DNA of 64,000 bases from Erysipelatoclostridium sp. AM42-17 (GCF_003480255.1 NZ_QUIN01000005.1:22840-86839), one strand, 5' to 3'. Counted from the first letter of the stretch, positions 54,979 through 64,000 are shown. The notes: generated from the sequence alone by a model not told the origin. A program made the numbers and translations.

Positions 54979-55520
54979 TTGAACTGATTTTTATTGGTTT
55001 ATCATTAGCGATGGACGCCTGTGCTGTATCTATGATTTATGGCATGATGCCATCGCTTTTTCTTTATCAAAGATTATTTATTACGAGTTATTTTGGCTTT
55101 TTTCAAGCTATGATGACTTTTATTGGTTATCATTTAGGATGTTTATTTGCTGATAAAATTGCTAAAATAGATCATTATGTTGCTTTTATTCTATTATTTA
55201 TTTTAGGTTTAAATATGATTAAAGAATCTTTTGAACAAGAAAGTCAAAATCAATTTATTATTGAATGGAAGTCTTTGACTTTACTTGCTCTTGCTACAAG
55301 TATAGATGCTTTAGCAATTGGTGTTACTTTTGCTTTTTTAGAAGTTCATCTTTATTTATCTGTGATTTTAATTGGTTTAACAACCTTTCTGGTTTGTATG
55401 ATGGGAAGTTATGTAGGTACATTTATTGGAAAAAGATTTCAAAATCATGCTGTTTTTTTAGGCGGTATTATTTTGATTATTTTGTCTTTTAAAGTCTTAA
55501 TTGATCATTTCTTTTCTTAA
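54969..55520 (+). CDS. mntP: Manganese efflux pump MntP
   Basis: Six-helix inner-membrane exporter of Mn2+, 183 residues. Two repeats with conserved acids: LSLAMDACAVSM and LATSIDALAIGVTF; GLNMIKES between. GTG start at 54969 overlaps the previous stop; AGGGGAAATGATAA in front. Confidence 0.9.
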   Translation: MSIIELIFIGLSLAMDACAVSMIYGMMPSLFLYQRLFITSYFGFFQAMMTFIGYHLGCLFADKIAKIDHYVAFILLFILGLNMIKESFEQESQNQFIIEWKSLTLLALATSIDALAIGVTFAFLEVHLYLSVILIGLTTFLVCMMGSYVGTFIGKRFQNHAVFLGGIILIILSFKVLIDHFFS

Positions 55521-55583
55521 AAATAAATTGTATTTGTTTAATTTGTGTGATTGGTATATGATATAGTCATTGGAGGAAGGAAA

Positions 55584-56987
55584 ATGATAGCTGAATCTGT
55601 TATTTCAAAAGTTAAAAAACAAAATCATATGTTACCAACAAGACAGATTGCATTAAGCTTTTTAGGTGTCATCTTTGTAGGATCATTGCTTTTATCTTTA
55701 CCTATTGCTAATGCAAAAACATCAACAAGTTATATCAATCATTTGTTTATTGCGGTTTCAGCAACATGTGTAACCGGACTTGTCACGGTTGTACCAGCTC
55801 AGCAGTATACCTTGTTTGGTCAAATTGTCATTATGATTATGATTCAAATAGGAGGATTAGGTTTTTTAACTTTTCTATATATTTTATTAATTAAAATTAA
55901 GCGTAAGCTCACTTTAAATAGTAAAATCGTATTACAAGAAGCTTTAAATCAAAGTTCCATGAATAAATTACCTCACTTTATCAAAAAAGTATTATGTTTT
56001 ACTTTTGGGGTGGAAGCTATCGGTGCTATTTTATTATCAAGTCAGTTTATTAGTCGTTATGGTTGGATCAAAGGTATTTATTTTGGTATTTTTCATTCTG
56101 TTTCAGCTTTTTGTAATGCGGGATTTGACGTGTTAGGAAGTCAGTCAATGATGCCTTATCAAAATAATATGATAGTCAATTTAACGATAGATTTTTTAAT
56201 TGTTGCAGGAGGATTAGGTTTTATTGTCTGGTTTGACTTAGCTGATAAAATAAAGAAGTATTTTAAATGTCGTCATCAAAATCGTCGTCCGCTGTTTAAG
56301 ACACTGACAGTACATAGTAAAATTGTATTGACGATGACTTCATTTTTGATTGTATTTGCTGCTGTTGTCTTTTTTCTATGTGAAATGAATAATCCAAAAA
56401 CGATAGGGAATCTATCACCATTTGATCAATTCCTTGCCTCATTATTCCAATCTATCACTTTAAGAACAGCAGGGTTTGCAAGTGTACCAATGGATTGTTT
56501 AAATGATGCAACAAAACTCATGATGTCCATTGTGATGTTTATAGGTGGTTCTCCAGCTGGAACAGCAGGAGGAATTAAAACAGTGGTTTTTGCGATAGCC
56601 ATTTTGTTAGTTTATCATGTTTATTGTGGTCGAAAAGAAATAACGGTCTTTTCTAGAAGAATACCCAAACATGTGATATTAAGAGCATTTACTATTATGT
56701 TTATTTCTTTAATGATCACTTTTGTGGGAATATTTATTTTATCAATAAGTGAGCAAGCTCCATTTATTGATATTGTTTTTGAATGTGTATCGGCTTTTGC
56801 AACAGTGGGATTAAGTGCTTCACTTACTCCACAACTTACAATAGTGGGTAAAATTGTTATTATGATTTTAATGTTTATTGGTCGTATTGGACCAATTACA
56901 ATGGTGATTTCTTTTGCCCGTAAGTCAAATATGCATGATGGTAAAAAAGAAATTATGTATTCAGATGGACATATATTATTAGGATAG
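55584..56987 (+). CDS. ktrB: Potassium uptake channel subunit KtrB
   Basis: Trk/Ktr/HKT-family K+ translocating subunit, 467 residues. Four pore loops with filter glycines: SATCVTGLVTV, SVSAFCNAGFDV, TLRTAGFASV and SAFATVGLSASL, and the intramembrane-gate-like GGSPAGTAGGIKT. I chose ATG 55584 after GGAGGAAGG; the in-frame ATG at 55551 lacks a ribosome site. Forms a pair with ktrA 11 bp downstream. Confidence 0.93.
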   Translation: MIAESVISKVKKQNHMLPTRQIALSFLGVIFVGSLLLSLPIANAKTSTSYINHLFIAVSATCVTGLVTVVPAQQYTLFGQIVIMIMIQIGGLGFLTFLYILLIKIKRKLTLNSKIVLQEALNQSSMNKLPHFIKKVLCFTFGVEAIGAILLSSQFISRYGWIKGIYFGIFHSVSAFCNAGFDVLGSQSMMPYQNNMIVNLTIDFLIVAGGLGFIVWFDLADKIKKYFKCRHQNRRPLFKTLTVHSKIVLTMTSFLIVFAAVVFFLCEMNNPKTIGNLSPFDQFLASLFQSITLRTAGFASVPMDCLNDATKLMMSIVMFIGGSPAGTAGGIKTVVFAIAILLVYHVYCGRKEITVFSRRIPKHVILRAFTIMFISLMITFVGIFILSISEQAPFIDIVFECVSAFATVGLSASLTPQLTIVGKIVIMILMFIGRIGPITMVISFARKSNMHDGKKEIMYSDGHILLG

Positions 56988-56998
56988 GAGAGAGCATA

Positions 56999-57664
56999 AT
57001 GAAGGGAAAACAATTTGCTGTATTAGGACTTGGAGTATTTGGTTCTACGGTAGCCACAACTTTAACGGATTTAGGTTGTGAAGTATTAGCAGTAGATAAA
57101 GATGTACGTTGTGTTGAAAGGGTAGCTGATCGTGTAACTAAAGCGGTTGTTGGTGATATTACTGATCGTGAAGAATTAGAAGAATTAGGTATAGGTGATT
57201 TTGATGCTGTTATTATTGGCGTTGGAAATCATTTTGAAGCAGCTGTTTTAGCGACAATGAATGTAAAAGATTTAGGAGCATCCTATATCGTAGCAAAGGC
57301 TAAAAATAAACCTAATATGCAAATTCTACAAAAGATTGGTGCTGATCGTGTGGTACGTGTTGAAAAAGAAATGGGTACCCGTATTGCTAAGTCATTACTG
57401 AGAAAGAATATTGTTGATTTAGTTGAGTTAGATGATGATCATTCGATTATTGAAATTAATGCACCACATCAATGGCTTGATAAAAAATTCATTGATTTAA
57501 ATATTCGTCGTGTTTATAACATGAATGTTATTGGTATTAAACACGCCGGTGATGATCATTTAGTACTTAATATTGATCCTGAATATATTATTCAAAAGGG
57601 AGATCATTTTTTAGTACTTGGTATAACACATGAACTAGAAAGATTTGACTATATGACAGATTAA
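56999..57664 (+). CDS. ktrA: KtrA, RCK regulatory subunit of K+ uptake
   Basis: A 221-residue cytosolic ring protein. RCK_N with the nucleotide motif VLGLGVFGSTVATTL, then an RCK_C domain (about 140-221, HQWLDKKFIDLNIRR... GDHFLVLGITHELERF) that binds c-di-AMP in relatives. Gates KtrB. GGAGAG before ATG. Confidence 0.94.
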   Translation: MKGKQFAVLGLGVFGSTVATTLTDLGCEVLAVDKDVRCVERVADRVTKAVVGDITDREELEELGIGDFDAVIIGVGNHFEAAVLATMNVKDLGASYIVAKAKNKPNMQILQKIGADRVVRVEKEMGTRIAKSLLRKNIVDLVELDDDHSIIEINAPHQWLDKKFIDLNIRRVYNMNVIGIKHAGDDHLVLNIDPEYIIQKGDHFLVLGITHELERFDYMTD

Positions 57665-57687
57665 GATAGCAAAAGCTATCTTTTTTT
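57663..57687 (+). terminator. Terminator after ktrA
   Basis: AAGATAGC, loop AAAA, GCTATCTT, T run. Confidence 0.85.
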
Positions 57688-57702
57688 GTAAGTAATTTTT
57701 TT

Positions 57703-57711
57703 TGTTATAAT
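57703..57711 (+). promoter_or_regulatory. Extended -10 promoter upstream of trkA
   Basis: TGTTATAAT (TG-N-TATAAT). It lies about 115 bp before trkA, leaving a leader of about 110 bases in which I recognise no riboswitch. Confidence 0.5.
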
Positions 57712-57826
57712 GAATAAAATTTATTTTTTCATTGGCAGTCATATAACGTTAAGATATGGTTAACAATGTTGAAATATATATACAATGAAAGTAAAATACA
57801 AATAGAGTAAGGAAGGCTGTATTTTT

Positions 57827-59187
57827 ATGAAAATCATTGTTCTAGGGGCTGGTAAAGTCGGTAAGACTTTAATTGGTCATATGGCAAACGAGGATCATGA
57901 TATTATTGTTGTTGATCAAAATGCTAAAAAAGTAGAAGAAGTTGTTAATTTATATGATGTAATAGGGGTAGTTGGTAATGGTGGTTCTTATGATATTTTA
58001 CAAGAAGCAGGAGCTCAAGATGCCAATTTAATTATATGTGTTACGGCTTCAGATGAACTCAATATTTTAGCTGGTTTAATGGCAAAAAGAATGGGAACAA
58101 GACATACGATTGCTCGTGTAAGAAATCCAGATTATTCTTCACAACGTGAATTTATGCGTAATGAATTAGGATTTTCAATGATTATCAATCCAGAATTAGA
58201 AGCAGCACATGAAATAAGACGTGCTTTATCATTTCCTTCAGTAACGAAAGTAGATACATTTTCTCAAGGTAAAGTGGAATTAGTAGAGTTTATTGTTGAA
58301 TCTGATAGTCAGTTAGTTGGTCTTGCTTTGAATAATTTACATTTTATTACGAAAACGAATATTTTAGTTTGTGCAGTTAGCCATAATGAAAATGTGATTA
58401 TTCCTGATGGTAATTATGTAGTCAAAGAAGGTGACCATTTATTTATTACGGGAACGCATCAAGATTTATCACATTTATGCTTAGATATTGGTGTGACGAC
58501 AAGCCGAATTAAAAATGTGATGATTATTGGTGGGGGAAAAATTGCTTTTTATTTAACGAGATTACTCAGTGTTCAAGGAATTAAAGTTAAAATTATTGAA
58601 AAGATGCAAACAGATGTTTACAATTAGCACAGAAATTACCCTATGCAACTATTATTCATGGTGATGGAAGTGATGAAGAATTATTACAGGAAGAAGGTAT
58701 TGAACGCTGTGATGCTATTTTAGCGTTAACAGGATTAGATGAAGAAAATATTGTTTTATCTTTACAAGCTAAAAAGTTATTTAATAAAAAGACCATTGCG
58801 AAAGTAACAAGAATGAACTATACAAGTTTATCTGATATCTTGACAGTTGATAGTATTGTCGCTCCTAAAAAGATTGTAGCGAGTCAAATTATTCGTTATG
58901 TCCGTGCAAAAGTGAATAAAGATGATGATTCGTGTGTCAAAACACTTTATAAGATTGTTGATGGTGAAGTAGAAGCGATAGAATTTAAAGTAACAAATAA
59001 ATTTAAATATTTACATAAACCAATTAATAAAATGAAAGTGAAAGAACATGTATTAATTGCTGCAATATGTAGGGGTAGAGATGTTATTGTTCCTAAAGGG
59101 GACACCACAATTGAATTAGATGACAGTGTGATTGTAGTTTCACGTGGTGAAACAATGAAAACACTGAGCGATATTTTAAGAGGTTAA
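57827..59187 (+). pseudogene. trkA: TrkA (K+ uptake regulatory protein) with a frameshift
   Basis: NAD-binding double-RCK protein of the Trk system. The first frame (57827-58627) gives IIVLGAGKVGKTLIGHM, RCK_N, RCK_C and the start of the second RCK_N (NVMIIGGGKIAFYLTRLL), ending KIIEKMQTDVYN. The family reading continues in the -1 frame from 58603 (DANRCLQLAQKLPYATIIHGDGSDEELL...) to the stop at 59185-59187. One A missing from the A4 tract at 58599-58602 would explain it; with it the protein would be about 453 residues, full length. It is a mutation, sequencing error or, less likely, frameshifting. 3 bp further is the damaged trkH. Confidence 0.88.
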
Positions 59188-59190
59188 GCT

Positions 59191-60560
59191 ATGAATAGAA
59201 GAATGATTGTTTTTGTAATAGGTAAATTATTATCTTTAACGGGATTATTAATGATGATTCCATTTTAGGAGTTATGATTTCAAGAAAGCCCCCTAAGAAA
59301 AAAAATATTTATGCTCGTGAAGGATTTGTTATTGTAGCGTTAAGCTGGATTTTAATTTCTGCCCTTGGTGCTGTGCCTTTAGTCTTAACACATGAAATTC
59401 CTCATTATATTGATGCTTTCTTTGAGATGGTTTCTGGTTTTACTACGACGGGGTCCTCTATTTTAACTAACGTTGAAGCCTTGAGTCATACAAGTTTGTT
59501 TTGGCGTAGTTTTTCACACTGGATAGGTGGTATGGGAATTTTGGTTTTTGTCATTGCTTTTGTACCGATTGCTTCGGGAAGATCAATGCATATTTTAAAA
59601 GCTGAAGTTCCTGGACCGGTTGTAGGTAAACTGGTTTCTAAAGTTCGCGCGACAGCACGTATTTTATATGTTATTTATGCAGCCATGACTTTTATTGAAG
59701 TAATTTTACTATTGGCTGGAGGAATGTCTTTATTTGATAGTTTACTTAATGCCTTTGGTACGGCAGGTACAGGTGGTTTTGCTATTAAGAATGCCAGCAT
59801 TGCTGCTTATCATAGTGCTTATTTTGATTGGGTTATTACCATCTTTATGATCTTATTTGGTATTAACTTTAATTTATTTTACTTTGTTTTAATTGGTAAG
59901 ATTAAAGATGCTTTAAGAAGTGAAGAATTGCATTATTATTTAGGTGTTATTTTAATTGCTATCATTATTATTACCATCAATATTTTACCAATGTATAATA
60001 ATATATTAGATGCTATTCGCTATTCAAGTTTTACAGTTGGTTCAACCATTACAACAACTGGTTTTGTTGTATGTGATTATGATAAATGGCCACTTTTATC
60101 ACAAATGGTTATTTTAATATTAATTTTTGTAGGAGCGTGTTCTAGTTCTACTGGTGGAGGAATCAAAATATCAAGAATTGTGATGTATTTTAAAAATGCT
60201 AAAAGAGAGTTAAAACAATCTTTACATCCTCACAGTGTTCAAACTATAAAATTTGAAAATCAGCCCATAGATCAAGGTGTTATTCGTTCTATTCATGGTT
60301 ATTTAGTTATTTATTTGATTATCTTTGTTATTTCTTTACTTATTTTATCTTGTTTTAAAATTGATTTTACAAGTGCTTTTTCTGCAGTTGCGACATGTTT
60401 AAATAATGTGGGTCCAGGAATGAATGTTGTTGGACCAGTAGGAAATTTCTCATCATTATCAGATATTTCTAAACTTGTTCTTTCTTTTGATATGTTAGCA
60501 GGAAGACTTGAAATTTTCCCAATGCTTTTATTGTTTGCCCCAAGTACATGGCGTAAATAG
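59191..60560 (+). pseudogene. trkH: TrkH-type K+ transporter with broken N-terminus
   Basis: The start ATG at 59191 encodes MNRRMIVFVIGKLLSLTGLLMMIPF, the first TrkH helix, then TAG. The family sequence resumes in another frame at SRKPPKKKNIYAREGFVIVALSW (ORF from 59274). It runs to the normal C-terminus, with pore motifs SGFTTTGSSIL, GTAGTGGFA, SFTVGSTITTTGF and CLNNVGPG. About 25-35 residues forming the second helix are missing, so a deletion of non-triplet size at about 59265-59285 is likely. If the 428-residue ORF is translated from 59274 it lacks the first helix pair. Non-function is inferred. Confidence 0.8.
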
Positions 60561-60613
60561 TATAGATAATGATAAATGGGTTAAAATAAGCATATGATGA
60601 AGTAGGTGAAATC

Positions 60614-61786
60614 ATGAAAAATGAAGAATATATTATTAAAAATACTTTAAGATTGACGAAAAAATATGATGATGGTTTATCTAAGTATGCAACCAAGAAT
60701 AGTCAATGTATTAAAGTAAAAAATACAATCAAACCTCATGATGAATTTGATATTCGTTGGCCATATGAAGAAGATATTGATCGTATTTTATATTGTAAAT
60801 CATATCAAAGATATGTTGATAAAACTCAAGCTTTATCTTTTTTTAGGAATGCTCATATTTCTAAAAGATCCATTCATGTTCAATGGGTAAGTCGTATTGC
60901 TAGACAAATAGGTAGAGGTTTAAATCTTAATTTAGATTTATTAGAAGCCATTGCTTTAGGTCATGATTTAGGTCATGCTCCTTATGGACATATTGGTGAA
61001 AAAGTACTTAATGAATTATTACAAGAAAAAGGGTTTGGTTATTTTTGTCATAATGCAAATAGTGTAAGAAATATTTTGTTTTTAGAACGAGAAGGTATCG
61101 GTTATAATGTTTCCTTACAAGTATTAGATGGTATTTTATGTCATAATGGTGAAATGCTCTCTAAAAAATATGTGCCTGATTTAGATAAAAATGTAGCTCA
61201 GTTTTGGCAAGAATATGAAGACTGTTGGCATCAAGAAGGAACCAGCTTGAAGATTAGACCCATGACTTTAGAGGGTTGTGTAGTAAGAATTTCTGATGTG
61301 ATTTCTTATATTGGTAAAGATATTGAAGATGCAATTACGGTAGGTATCATTGAAAGAAGTGATCTGCCTGAATCAATAACACAAGTTATTGGTAATGATA
61401 ATAAAAGTATTATTAATAAACTTATAGGGGATTTGGTGATTCACAGTTATCAAAAGCCTTATCTTAGATTTTCTAGTGAAGTTTTCGATGCTTTAAGTGC
61501 ATTGTTAGATTTTTTAACAACGCATGTTCATCATCATCCTATTTTATTACAAGAAAATATTAAACTTGAACGAATGATTAAAGAACTATATCATGTTTAT
61601 TATGACCAACTTGTATCCGGTGAAGACTCACCCATTTGTCGTTATGTTCATAAAATGTTACCAACATATCAAAAAAATGATCCTGCTTTAATTGTGAGTG
61701 ATTGTATTTCGGGAATGACGGATAGTTATGTTTTAAGTGAATATCAAAGATTGTTTTTACCAATCCATCATGATGAAAAACTTTAA
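60614..61786 (+). CDS. HD-domain deoxynucleoside triphosphohydrolase (dGTPase-like)
   Basis: A 390-residue HD enzyme. RILYCKSYQRYVDKTQAL is the family N-terminal motif, and GHDLGHAPYGHIGEKVLNEL contains His117-Asp118. The EGCVVRISDVISYIGKDIEDA motif carries the last metal-binding Asp. Cleaves dNTP to nucleoside and triphosphate; dGTPase by family. AGGTGA before ATG. Confidence 0.88.
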   Translation: MKNEEYIIKNTLRLTKKYDDGLSKYATKNSQCIKVKNTIKPHDEFDIRWPYEEDIDRILYCKSYQRYVDKTQALSFFRNAHISKRSIHVQWVSRIARQIGRGLNLNLDLLEAIALGHDLGHAPYGHIGEKVLNELLQEKGFGYFCHNANSVRNILFLEREGIGYNVSLQVLDGILCHNGEMLSKKYVPDLDKNVAQFWQEYEDCWHQEGTSLKIRPMTLEGCVVRISDVISYIGKDIEDAITVGIIERSDLPESITQVIGNDNKSIINKLIGDLVIHSYQKPYLRFSSEVFDALSALLDFLTTHVHHHPILLQENIKLERMIKELYHVYYDQLVSGEDSPICRYVHKMLPTYQKNDPALIVSDCISGMTDSYVLSEYQRLFLPIHHDEKL

Positions 61787-61814
61787 TAAGTTTGTATTCA
61801 AGGACAGCAATTCG

Positions 61815-61823
61815 TGTTACAAT
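61815..61823 (+). promoter_or_regulatory. Extended -10 promoter of darA
   Basis: TGTTACAAT (TG-N-TACAAT), 25 bp before the ATG. Confidence 0.5.
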
Positions 61824-61848
61824 AAAGTAAAGATAGGAGGTTACTTTT

Positions 61849-62175
61849 ATGAAACTCATTATTGCGATTGTTAATTCAGATGATAGTTCTTCAGTACAAG
61901 GTGCTTTAACTGAAGCTGGATATTTTGTTACAAAACTATCAACAACAGGGGGATTTTTAAAGAAAGGAAATACAACTTTCTTCATTGGAACAAATCATGA
62001 AAAGGTAGATGAAGTCATTAATATTATAAAAGAACATTCTAAAAAAAGAGTGGAAAAAGAACCAACAGTACCACCAACAGAAATGGGAGAATTCTTTACT
62101 CCAATTATGGTAGATGTTTTAGTAGGTGGAGCAACAGTATTTGTTGTTGATGTTGATCGTTTTGAAAAATTCTAA
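61849..62175 (+). CDS. darA: Cyclic-di-AMP receptor DarA (PstA/YaaQ)
   Basis: PII-like trimeric protein of 108 residues that binds c-di-AMP. MKLIIAIVNSDDSSSVQGALTEAGYFVTKLSTTGGFLKKGNTTFFIG and the C-terminal GGATVFVVDVDRFEKF are the family pattern. Downstream target not known in general. Its location near ktrAB/trkAH is notable because K+ uptake is a main c-di-AMP target in Firmicutes. AGGAGG before ATG. Confidence 0.94.
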   Translation: MKLIIAIVNSDDSSSVQGALTEAGYFVTKLSTTGGFLKKGNTTFFIGTNHEKVDEVINIIKEHSKKRVEKEPTVPPTEMGEFFTPIMVDVLVGGATVFVVDVDRFEKF

Positions 62176-62176
62176 T

Positions 62177-62203
62177 AAAAAGTAGCGTTAGCTACTTTTT
62201 TTC
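62177..62203 (+). terminator. Terminator after darA
   Basis: AAAAAGTAGC, loop GTTA, GCTACTTTTT. Confidence 0.85.
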
Positions 62204-62228
62204 ATATATAATAGAAAAGGTGATAAAA

Positions 62229-63845
62229 ATGGGGATAAAATTATTAAATAAAAAAAATTGGCAACAAGCCATAGTATTAGTCAATAAACAACTTGATAGT
62301 ACAAATGATGAAACAGTAAAAAAACAATGGATGAAATACAACAACAAAGAATACTACATACATCCTACTGTACTTACATATTTAGATGATCAAGGGGGAA
62401 TGATCTCTTTAAATATGAAAACAGGTTTTATTCATTTTTTACTAGGTAACAAACTGTCAAAAAAAGAATTATTACAAGTAGCGCTTGATTTGACAACAAT
62501 TGATTTATATGCAATATATCAAACATCAGATATATCATTATATAAACAATTTGGTTTTGTTCAAGAACAAAACCAAGTTCATTATACAAGAGAAACTAAA
62601 AAACGTTTTGATAGCTATGAACAAGTCTGTCACTTTATAGCGAGTCAAAAAGATCGGGTTTATAGTTTAGATAACTTTAAACATTATATGCAAGCTTTAC
62701 ATAATCCACAATTAGCTTTAAATTGTGTTCATATTGGTGGGACAAATGGTAAAGGTTCTACTACAAACTATATAAGAGAAGTATTACAAGATAGTGGTTA
62801 TAAAGTAGGAACATTTACTTCGCCAGCAATGTATTCAAGATTAGATATTATTAGAGTACAAAATCAATTTATTGATGATGCAACGATGGTAAGATTTGCT
62901 AATCGTTATGTTGATTTATGGCTAAAATATGAAATTAGTATGTTTGAAATTGAAGTCTTTATTGCTTTGATGTATTTTATTGAAAAAGGTGTCGATTTGG
63001 CTATTTTTGAAGTAGGTTTAGGTGGTAGTTTAGATGCTACGAATATTATTAGACCACTTGTAGCTGTTAATACCAACATTGGTATGGATCATGTCGATTA
63101 TTTAGGACATACTTATCAAAGTATTGCCTATAATAAAGCAGGAATCGTTAAAGATGGAATTGATTATATTACAGGGGAAAGAAAAGCAGAATGTTTAGAT
63201 GTTTTTAAAGAAGTATGTAAAAAGCATCATAGTAAGCTTATTCAAGTTCCTCAAGTACAAAATATTCAAGATGGTTATCAAGTAAGTTATGATTATCATG
63301 ATTTACATATTGTTTTAAATACGCCAGCTCTTTATCAAGTTGATAATAGTATGCTTGCGATAAGTGTACTTGAATATTTAAAAGAACATAATGATTATCA
63401 GTTTAGTAAAGAAACATTACTTAAGGGATTATATGAAGCTTCTTGGCCAGGACGTTTTGAAAAGATTCATGAACACCCTTTAGTTATTTTAGATGGTGCA
63501 CATAATAAAGAAGGAATTGCCCGTTTTGTAGAGGGAGCTAAAAAATACCAAGATATTAAAATTGTTTTTAGTGCTTTAAAAGATAAAGATACAAATCATA
63601 TGATTGAACAATTGTTAACTTTAACAGATGATTTAACTATTACTCAGTTTCCTCATCCTCGTGGTACAACAGCTAAGGATTTAGCTAAAGATTATCCAGT
63701 CAAGATTGAAACAGATTTTAAAAAAGCTGTAGATGAAGCGTTTTGTCATCAAGGAACAGTTTTTATTACGGGTTCACTTTATTTTATTAGTCAAGTAAGA
63801 CAATATTTACAAACAAAAGAAATGGTATCTAAAGAATTAAAGTAA
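62229..63845 (+). CDS. folC: Folylpolyglutamate/dihydrofolate synthase with N-terminal extension
   Basis: Adds glutamates to folates (and may make dihydrofolate). The FolC part (about 125-538) begins at FDSYEQVCHFI. It has the P-loop HIGGTNGKGSTTNYI near residue 176, TSPAMYSRLDIIRV, FEVGLGGSLDATNI, MDHVDYLG and the C-terminal ILDGAHNKEGI. About 120 extra residues precede it; their end (LYKQFGFVQEQNQVHYTRE) resembles the last strand of GNAT acetyltransferases, but I see no full GNAT motif. I chose ATG 62229 after AGGTGAT; the in-frame GTG at 62220 overlaps the ribosome site. Confidence 0.9.
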   Translation: MGIKLLNKKNWQQAIVLVNKQLDSTNDETVKKQWMKYNNKEYYIHPTVLTYLDDQGGMISLNMKTGFIHFLLGNKLSKKELLQVALDLTTIDLYAIYQTSDISLYKQFGFVQEQNQVHYTRETKKRFDSYEQVCHFIASQKDRVYSLDNFKHYMQALHNPQLALNCVHIGGTNGKGSTTNYIREVLQDSGYKVGTFTSPAMYSRLDIIRVQNQFIDDATMVRFANRYVDLWLKYEISMFEIEVFIALMYFIEKGVDLAIFEVGLGGSLDATNIIRPLVAVNTNIGMDHVDYLGHTYQSIAYNKAGIVKDGIDYITGERKAECLDVFKEVCKKHHSKLIQVPQVQNIQDGYQVSYDYHDLHIVLNTPALYQVDNSMLAISVLEYLKEHNDYQFSKETLLKGLYEASWPGRFEKIHEHPLVILDGAHNKEGIARFVEGAKKYQDIKIVFSALKDKDTNHMIEQLLTLTDDLTITQFPHPRGTTAKDLAKDYPVKIETDFKKAVDEAFCHQGTVFITGSLYFISQVRQYLQTKEMVSKELK

Positions 63846-63888
63846 AAGCCATTAAAATGTTTACAATATGTAAGGAGGCTTAGTTATC

Positions 63889-63996
63889 ATGCAAGATATT
63901 TATTATTTTAATGGGCAGGATATTACAATGAATGTATGTATTCAAATTTGGATAGGTTACACTTTATTGGACAATTCTAAAGAGAACTGTTTATAA
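63889..63996 (+). CDS. Small 35-residue ORF with strong ribosome site
   Basis: TAAGGAGG at 63871-63878 is followed 10 bp later by an ATG and a 35-codon ORF beginning MQDIYYFNGQDI and ending in two stop codons at the window edge. It has two Cys and a central hydrophobic part. I do not recognise it. The ribosome site is the only strong argument that it is translated; it may be a leader ORF of a gene beyond the window. Confidence 0.4.
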   Translation: MQDIYYFNGQDITMNVCIQIWIGYTLLDNSKENCL

Positions 63997-64000
63997 TAAA

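Noticed and set aside
56621..57013. Minus-strand ORF of 130 codons across the ktrB end
   Set aside because: It is the reverse reading of the conserved ktrB sequence, with no ribosome site.
57688..57826. c-di-AMP riboswitch in the trkA leader
   Set aside because: The gap is short and I could not find the conserved ydaO-type helices; only an extended -10 and AT-rich sequence are seen.
58590..58630. Programmed -1 frameshifting in trkA
   Set aside because: There is only a GAAAAG tract, not a full slippery heptamer, and no clear downstream stem or pseudoknot. TrkA is not known to need it, and the neighbouring trkH is also damaged.

Overview
The window is a 64 kb, AT-rich, gene-dense stretch of a spore-forming Bacillota chromosome. 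Genes are mostly on the + strand, with strong AGGAGG-type ribosome sites, many short intrinsic terminators and a T-box leader. The dcw order mraY-murD-spoVE-murG-murB-divIB-ftsA-ftsZ, followed by spoIIGA-sigE-sigG-ylmC-sepF-ylmH-divIVA-ileS, is the Bacillus-like order. The compact genes and many c-di-GMP proteins suggest a gut Erysipelotrichia (Coprobacillus/Thomasclavelia type), but that placement is inference. No rRNA or tRNA genes were seen.

Layout. (1) 1-4.1 kb: 3' part of a trp operon (trpD partial, trpC, F, B, A). (2) 4.2-7.5 kb: HAD phosphatase, hypoxanthine-DNA glycosylase, MATE exporter, MnmM methyltransferase, and an HPr-like protein lacking the phosphorylatable histidine. (3) 7.6-31.4 kb: division/cell-wall/sporulation cluster with several insertions: a response regulator, a 3.6 kb recombinase element, an AAA/nuclease-type gene and 38-bp repeats. 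There are two SepF-type genes. (4) 31.5-44.5 kb: apparent operon of hybrid histidine kinase, large LRR surface protein, MoxR ATPase, DUF58, transglutaminase-like membrane protein, HD-GYP response regulator and HPt protein, converging on a PAS-GGDEF diguanylate cyclase. (5) 44.6-55.5 kb: housekeeping and metabolic genes. (6) 55.6-62.2 kb: potassium transport (intact ktrAB, damaged trkA and trkH), a dGTPase-like protein and the c-di-AMP receptor DarA. (7) 62.2-64 kb: folC with an N-terminal extension and a tiny ORF.

Most notable observation. The SpoVE gene (cortex peptidoglycan polymerase) between murD and murG is split by a 3,610-bp element. It carries a large serine recombinase, an overlapping 39-codon ORF, and a LacI-type-sensor/GGDEF protein. 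The two junctions share ACAGGTGT. Joining at this core restores a complete in-frame 357-residue SpoVE, including the missing LPxxSYGGxS segment. The rebuilt attB and attP have serine-integrase-like dyads around a central GG. Because SpoVE works in the mother cell, which lyses, the arrangement resembles the sigK skin-type intervening elements. A candidate SigE promoter lies before the recombinase. That the element excises during sporulation is a hypothesis; the gene interruption and the restored frame are read directly from sequence.
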